The notes under the pieces are model-generated. The model did not search any database. It worked only from the letters and a program-made list of their open reading frames with translations, and was not told where the DNA came from. Source: Apostichopus japonicus (taxonomy: Eukaryota; Echinodermata; Holothuroidea; Aspidochirotida; Stichopodidae). From it: a stretch of 64,000 bases of DNA. The stretch is from assembly GCF_037975245.1 (NCBI RefSeq), contig NC_092567.1:12850876-12914875 (forward strand), in the 5' to 3' direction. Positions within the stretch are counted from its first letter, which is position 1. The number at the start of each line of letters is the position of its first letter. This document shows positions 57,001-64,000 of the stretch, piece by piece. Position numbers and translations under genes: made by a program.

Positions 57001-60000
57001 ACCGATCAATCGAATGTGCGGCACCGATCAACGAATGTGCGCTACCAATCAATCGAAAGTGCGGTATCGATCAATCGAATGAGCGGTATCGATCAGTCGA
57101 ATGTGCGGTATCGATCAATCGAATGTCCGGTATCGATAAATCGAATGGGCGGTACCGATCAAACGAATGTGCGGTACCGATCAATCGAATGTGCGGTACC
57201 AATCGATCGAATGTGCGGTATCGATCAATCGAATGTACGGTACCAATCAATCGAATGTGCGGTATCGATCGATGAAATGTTCGGTACCGATCAATCGAAT
57301 GTGCAGTATCGATCGATCGAATGTTCGGTACCGATCAATCGAATGTTCGGTATCGATCAATCGAATGTGCGGTACCGATCGATCGAATGTGCGGTACCGA
57401 TCAATCGAATGTGCGGTACCAATCGATCGAATGTGCGGTACCAATCGATCGATCGAATGTGCGGTACCGATCAAACGAATGTGCGGTATCGATCAATCGA
57501 ATGTGCGGTATCGATCAATCGAATGTCCGGTATCGATAAATCGAATGTGCGGTACCGATCAATCGAATGTGCGGTACCGATCAATCGAATGTGCGGTACC
57601 AATCGATCGATCGAATGTGCGGTACCGATCAAACGAATATGCGGTACCGATCAATCGAATGTGCGGTATCGATCAATAGAATGTCCGGTATCAATAAATC
57701 GAATGTGCGGTACCGATCAATCGAATGTGCGGTACCGATCAACGAATGTGCGGTACCCATCAATCGAATGTGCGGTATCGATCGATCGAATGTGCGGTAC
57801 CGATCAAACGAATGTGCGGTACCGATCAATCGAATGTGCGGTATCGATCAATCGAATGTCCGGTATCGATAAATCGAATGTGCGGTACCGATCAATCGAA
57901 TGTGAGGTACCGATCAACGAATGTGCGCTACCAATCAATCGAAAGTGCGGTATCAATCAATCGAATGTGCGGTATCGATCAATCGAATGTGCGGTATCGA
58001 TCAATCGAATGTCCGGTATCGATAAATCGAAAATGCGGTACCGATCAAACGAATGTGCGGTACCGATCAATCGAATGGGCGGTACCAATCGATCGAATGT
58101 GCGGTATCGATCAATCGAATGATCGGTACCGATCAATCGAATGTGCGGTATCGATCGATGAAATGTTCGGTACCGACCAATCGAATGTGCAGTATCGATC
58201 GATCGAATGTTCGGTACCGATCAATCGAATGTTCGGTATCGATCAATCGAATGTGCGGTACCGATCAATCGAATGTGCGGTACCGATCAATCGAATGTGC
58301 GGTACCGATCAATCGAATGTCCGGTATCGATCAATCGAATGTGCGGTACCGATCAGTCGAATGTGCGGTATCGATCAATCGAATGTGCGGTATCGATAAA
58401 TCGACTGTGCGGTACCGATCAAACGAATGTGCGGTACCGATCAATCGAATGTGCGGTACCGATGAATCGAATGTGCGATACCGATCAATCGAATGTGCGG
58501 TTCCGATAAATCGAACGTGGGGTTTCGATCGATCGAATGTGCGGTACCGATCAAACGAATGTGCGGTACCGATGAATTGAATGTTCGGTACCGATCAATC
58601 GAATATGCAGTATCGATCAATCGAATGTTCGGTACCGATCAATCGAATGTTCGGTATCGATCAATCGAATGTGCGGTACCGATCAATCGAATGTGCGGTA
58701 CCAATCGATCGAATGTGCGGTACCAATCGATCGATCGAATGTGCGGTACCGATCAAACGAATGTGCGGTATCGATCAATCGAATGTGCGGTATCGATCAA
58801 TCGAATGTCCGGTATCGATAAATCGAATGTGCGGTACCGATCAATCGAATGTGCGGTACCGATCAACGAATGTGCGCTACCAATCAATCGAAAGTGCGGT
58901 ATTGATCGATCGAATGTGCGGTATCGATCAGTCGAATGCGCGGTATCGATCAATCGAATGTCCGGTATCGATAAATCGAATGTGCGGTACCGATCAAACG
59001 AATGTGCGGTACCGATCAATCGAATGTGCGGTACTAATCGATCGAATGTTCGGTAGCGATCAATCGAATGTCCGGTATCGATCAATCGAATGTGCGGTAC
59101 CGATCAATCGAATGTGCGGTACCGATCAACGAATGTGCGCTACCAATCAATCGAAAGTGCGGTATCGATCAATCGAATGTGCGTTATCGATCAGTCGAAT
59201 GTGCGGTATCGATCAATCGAATGTCCGGTATCGATAAATCGAATGTGCGGTACCAATCAAACGAATGTGCGGTACCGATCAATCGAATGTGCGGTACCAA
59301 TCGATCGAATTAGCGGTATCGATCAATCGAATGTACGGTACCAATCAATCGAATGTGCGGTATCGATCGATGAAATGTTCGGTACCGATCAATCGAATGT
59401 GCAGTATCGATCGATCGAATGTTCGGTACCGATCAATCGAATGTTCGGTATCGATCAATCGAATGTGCGGTACCGATCAATCGAATGTGCGGTACCGATC
59501 AATCGAATGTGCGATACCAATCGATCGATCGAATGTGCGGTACCGATCAAACGAATGTGCGGTACCGATCAATCGAATGTGCGGTATATCGATCAACGAA
59601 TGTGCGCTACCAATCAATCGAAAGTGCGGTACCGATCAATCGAATGTGCGATACCAATCGATCGATCGAATGTCCGGTATCGATAAATCGAATGTGCGGT
59701 ACCGATCAATCGAATGTGCGGTACCGATCAACGAATGTGCGCTACCAATCAATCGAAAGTGCGGTACCAATCGAACGAATGTGCGGTACCAATCGATCGA
59801 ATGTGCGGTATCGATCAATCGAATGTGCGGTATCGATCAATCGAATGTCCGGTATCGATAAATCGAATGTGCGGTACCGATCAACGAATGTGCGCTACCA
59901 ATCAATCGAAAGTGCGGTACCGATCAATCGAATGTGCGGTATCGATCAGTCGAATGTGCGGTATCGATCAATCGAATGTCCGGTATCGATAAATCGAATG

Positions 60001-63000
60001 TGCGGTACCAATCAAACGAATGTGCGGTACCAATCGATCGAATGTGCGGTATCGATCAACGAATGTGCGGTACCGATCCATCGAATGTGCGGTATCGATC
60101 AATCGAATGTGCGGTACCGATCAATCGAATGTGCGGTACCGCTAAATCGAATGTGCGGTTTCGATCGATCGAATGTGCGGTACCGATCAAACGAATGTGC
60201 GGTACCGATGAATCGAAGGTTCGGTACCGATCGATCGAATCTGCGGTACCGATCAATTTCATGTGCGGTACCGATCAATCGAATGTGCGGTTCTGATGAA
60301 TGGAATGTGCGGTATCGATGAATCGAATGATCGGTACCGATGAATCGAATGTTCCGTACCTATCAATCGAATGTTCGGTACCGATCAATCGAATGTGCAG
60401 TACGGATCGAACGAATGTGTGGTACCGATTAATGGAATTTTCGGTGCCAATCGATCGAATGTGCGGTACCGATCAATCAAATGTTCGGTACCGTTCAATC
60501 CAATGTTCGTTATCGATGAATCGAATGTGCGGTACCTATCAATCGAATTTGTGGAAATGATGAAACGAATGTGAGCCACCGATCAAGCGAATGTTCGGTA
60601 CCGATCAATCGAATGTGCAGTACCGATCAATCGAATGTTCGGTACCGATCAATCGAATGTACGGTACCGATCGATCGAAAGTGCAGTATCGATCAATCGA
60701 ATGTGCGTTACCGATCCGTCGAATGTGCGGTATCGATCGATCGAATTTACCGAACCGATTAATAGAATGTTCGGTACCGATCATTCGAATGTTCGGTAAC
60801 GATCAATCGAAAGTGCAGTATCGATCAATCGAATGTTCGATACCGATAAATCGAATGTGCGGTACCGATCAATCGAATGTGCGGTACCAATCGATCGATC
60901 GAATATGCGGTACCGATCAATCGAATGTGCGATATCGATCAATCGAATGTCCGGTATCGATAAATCGAATGTGCGGTACCGATCAATCGAATGTGCGGTA
61001 CCGATCAATCGAAAGTGCGGTATCGATCAATCGAATGAGCGGTATCGATCAGTCGAATGTGCGGTATCGATCAATCGAATGTCCGGTATCGATAAATCGA
61101 ATGGGCGGTACCGATCAAACGAATGTGCGGTACCGATCAATCGAATGTGCGGTACCAATCGATCGAATGTGCGGTATCGATCAATCGAATGTACGGTACC
61201 AATCAATCGAATGTGCGGTATCGATCGATGAAATGTTCGGTACCGATCAATCGAATGTGCAGTATCGATCGATCGAATGTTCGGTACCGATCAATCGAAT
61301 GTTCGGTATCGATCAATCGAATGTGCGGTACCGATCAATCGAATGTGCGGTACCGATCAATCGAATGTGCGGTACCAATCGATCGAATGTGCGGTACCAA
61401 TCGATCGATCGAATGTGCGGTACCGATCAAACGAATGTGCGGTATCGATCAATCGAATGTGCGGTATCGATCAATCGAATGTCCGGTATCGATAAATCGA
61501 ATGTGCGGTACCGATCAATCGAATGTGCGGTACCGATCAATCGAATGTGCGGTACCAATCGATCGATCGAATGTGCGGTACCGATCAAACGAATGTGCGG
61601 TACCGATCAATCGAATGTGCGGTATCGATCAATAGAATGTCCGGTATCAATAAATCGAATGTGCGGTACCGATCAATCGAATGTGCGGTACCGATCAACG
61701 AATGTGCGGTACCCATCAATCGAATGTGCGGTATCGATCGATCGAATGTGCGGTACCGATCGATCGAATGTGCAGTATCGATCAATCGAATGTGTGTTAC
61801 CGATCCATCGAATGTGAGGTATCGATCGATCGAATGTTCGGTACCGCGAAATCGAATGTGCGGTTTCGATAGATCGAATGTGCGGTACCGATCGATCGAA
61901 TGTGCAGTACCGATCAAAAGAATGTGCGGTACCGATGAATCGAATGTTCGGTACCGATCGATCAAATGTGTGGAACCGATCAATCGAATGTTTGGTACAG
62001 ATCAATCGAATGTGCGGTACCGATGAATCGAATGTGCGGTACCGATCAATCGAATGATCAGAACCGATCAATCGAATGTGCAGTACCGCTAAATCGAATG
62101 TGCGGTTTCGATCGATCGAATGTGCGGTACCGATCAAACGAATGTGCGGTACCGATGAATCGAAGGTTCGGTACCAATCGATCGAATCTGCGGTACCGAT
62201 CAATTGCATGTGCGGTACCGATCAATCGAATGTGCGGTTCTGATGAATGGAATGTGCGGTATCGATGAATCGAATGATCGGTACCGATGAATCGAATGTT
62301 CCGTACCTATCAATCGAATGTTCGGTACCGATCAATCGAATGTGCAGTACGGATCTAACGAATGTGTGGTACCGATTAATGGAATTTTCGGTACCAATCG
62401 ATCGAATGTGCGGTACCGATCAATCAAATGTTCGGTACCGTTCAATCCAATGTTCGTTATCGATGAATCGAATGTGCGGTACCTATCAATCGAATTTGTG
62501 GAAATGATGAAACGAATGTGAGCCACCGATCAAGCGAATGTTCGGTACCGATCAATCGAATGTGCAGTACCGATCAATCGAATGTTCGGTACCGATCAAT
62601 CGAATGTACGGTACCGATCGATCGAAAGTGCAGTATCGATCAATCGAATGTGCGTTACCGATCCGTCGAATGTGCGGTATCGATCGATCGAATTTACCGA
62701 ACCGATTGATCGAATGTTCGGTACCGATCATTCGAATGTTCGGTAACGATCAATCGAATGTGCAGTATCGATCGATCGAATGTTCGGTACCGATCAATCG
62801 AATGTTCGGTATCGATCAATCGAATGTCCGGTATCGATAAATCGAATGTGCGGTACCAATCGAACGAATGTGCGGTACCAATCGATCGAATGTGCGGTAT
62901 CGATCAATCGAATGTGCGGTATCGATCAATCGAATGTCCGGTATCGATAAATCGAATGTGCGGTACCGATCAACGAATGTGCGCTACCAATCAATCGAAA

Positions 63001-64000
63001 GTGCGGTACCGATCAATCGAATGTGCGGTATCGATCAGTCGAATGTGCGGTATCGATCAATCGAATGTCCGGTATCGATAAATCGAATGTGCGGTATAAA
63101 TCAAACGAATATGCGGTACCAATCGATCGAATGTGCGGTATCGATCAATCGAATGTGCGGTACCGATCCATCGAATGTGCGGTATCGATCAATCGAATGT
63201 GCGATACCAATCGATCGATCGAATGTGCGGTACCGATCAAACGAATGTGCGGTACCGATCAATCGAATGTGCGGTATCGATCAATCGAATGTCCGGTATC
63301 GATAAATCGAATGTGCGGTACCGATCAATCGAATGTGCGGTACCGATCAACGAATGTGCGCTACCAATCAATCGAAAAGGCGGTACCGATCAATCGAATG
63401 TGCGGTATCGATCAGTCGAATGTGCGGTATCGATCAATCGAATGTCCGGTATCGATAAATCGAATGTGCGGTACCAATCGAACGAATGTGCGGTACCAAT
63501 CGATCGAATGTGCGGTATCGATCAATCGAATGTGCGGTATCGATCAATCGAATGTCCGGTATCGATAAATCGAATGTGCGGTACCGATCAACGAATGTGC
63601 GGTACCGATGAATCGAAGGTTCGGTACCGATCGATCGAATCTGCGGTACCGATCAATTGCATGTGCGGTACCGATCAATCGAATGTGCGGTTCTGATGAA
63701 TGGAATGTGCGGTATCGATGAATCGAATGATCGGTACCGATGAATCGAATGTTCCGTACCTATCAATCGAATGTTCGGTACCGATCAATCGAATGTGCAG
63801 TACGGATCAAACGAATCTGTGGTACCGATTAATGGAATTTTCGGTACCAATCGATCGAATGTGCGGTACCGATCAATCAAATGTTCGGTACCGTTCAATC
63901 CAATGTTCGTTATCGATGAATCGAATGTGCGGTATCTATCAATCGAATTTGTGGAAATGATGAAACGAATGTGAGCCACCGATCAAGCGAATGTTCGGTA

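Larger units (their letters stand above)
41261..64000. repeat. 22-bp satellite, island B main part (runs off window)
   Basis: More than 1000 units of 22 bp, beginning GGTACCGATC and ending CGAATGTGC in forward orientation. Common variants have CGA, GAA, AAA or CAAAC in the middle, or TATCG for TACCG. The array is reverse-oriented to about 43030, then switches strand repeatedly until 48388, and is forward to 64000. It contains kilobase-scale internal duplications: 46184-47119 repeats at 48978-49913 (offset 2794 bp, exactly 127 units), 50024-50905 repeats at 54737-55618 (offset 4713), and 44986 repeats at 48394 (offset 3408). The forward unit has no stop triplet in any frame, so open frames of up to 540 codons arise. 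They have low complexity, occur in overlapping frames and are not genes. The array continues past the window end. Confidence 0.97.

Noticed and set aside
56500-58122. 540-codon open frame, with other frames of 400 or more codons such as 53150-54445, 55947-57275 and 60591-61817
   Set aside because: They lie wholly within the 22-bp satellite, overlap each other in several frames and repeat the same 22-residue cycle. They follow from the absence of stops in the unit, not from selection.

Overview
The window looks like nuclear DNA of a multicellular animal. It has split genes with canonical GT/AG junctions, long AT-rich non-coding stretches, LTR, non-LTR, Penelope-like and cut-and-paste transposons, and very long satellite arrays. 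The repeat mix suggests a marine invertebrate, perhaps a deuterostome such as an echinoderm or hemichordate. That placement is inference only. Nothing bacterial or plasmid-like is visible.

Layout. 1-8.2 kb is a nest of mobile elements. The endonuclease domain of a dead LINE is split by a hAT-type transposon (551-7554, 8-bp target duplication). Inside that sit a second hAT-like repeat, a small hAT derivative (1132-1687) and a complete Ty3/gypsy retrotransposon (1911-6947) with identical 149-bp LTRs, a 5-bp target duplication and one uninterrupted 1351-codon gag-pol frame. 8.2-10.5 kb is a first island of a 22-bp satellite. 10.5-18.4 kb holds a TTAA-flanked MITE, a second copy of the hAT-like repeat (14155-16068) that shows the empty gypsy site, a perfect 30-bp palindrome, a Penelope-like fragment with a hammerhead-ribozyme-like core, and a LINE 3' end. 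18.4-26.6 kb is mostly non-coding, with a TGACC-rich 145-bp repeat, an orphan terminal exon and another LINE 3' end.

The one host gene I can name runs on the minus strand: an N-terminal RASSF (RASSF7/8-like) gene. It has a 1.9-kb coding exon (28290-30168) and a short terminal exon (26637-26731). Its intron carries a 107-bp-period minisatellite and a MITE. A further minus-strand exon at 35567-35741 may be its upstream exon.

35.9-37.1 kb is a foldback element with long terminal inverted repeats. From 37.3 kb to the window end the DNA is almost entirely the 22-bp satellite, about 23.5 kb in sight, broken only by a 3.1-kb hAT element (38143-41260) that itself contains another hAT and a MITE. The satellite switches strand several times at repeated palindromic junctions and contains kilobase-scale internal duplications. 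Because 22 is 1 modulo 3 and the forward unit has no stop triplet, it produces long but meaningless open frames. These were not annotated as genes.
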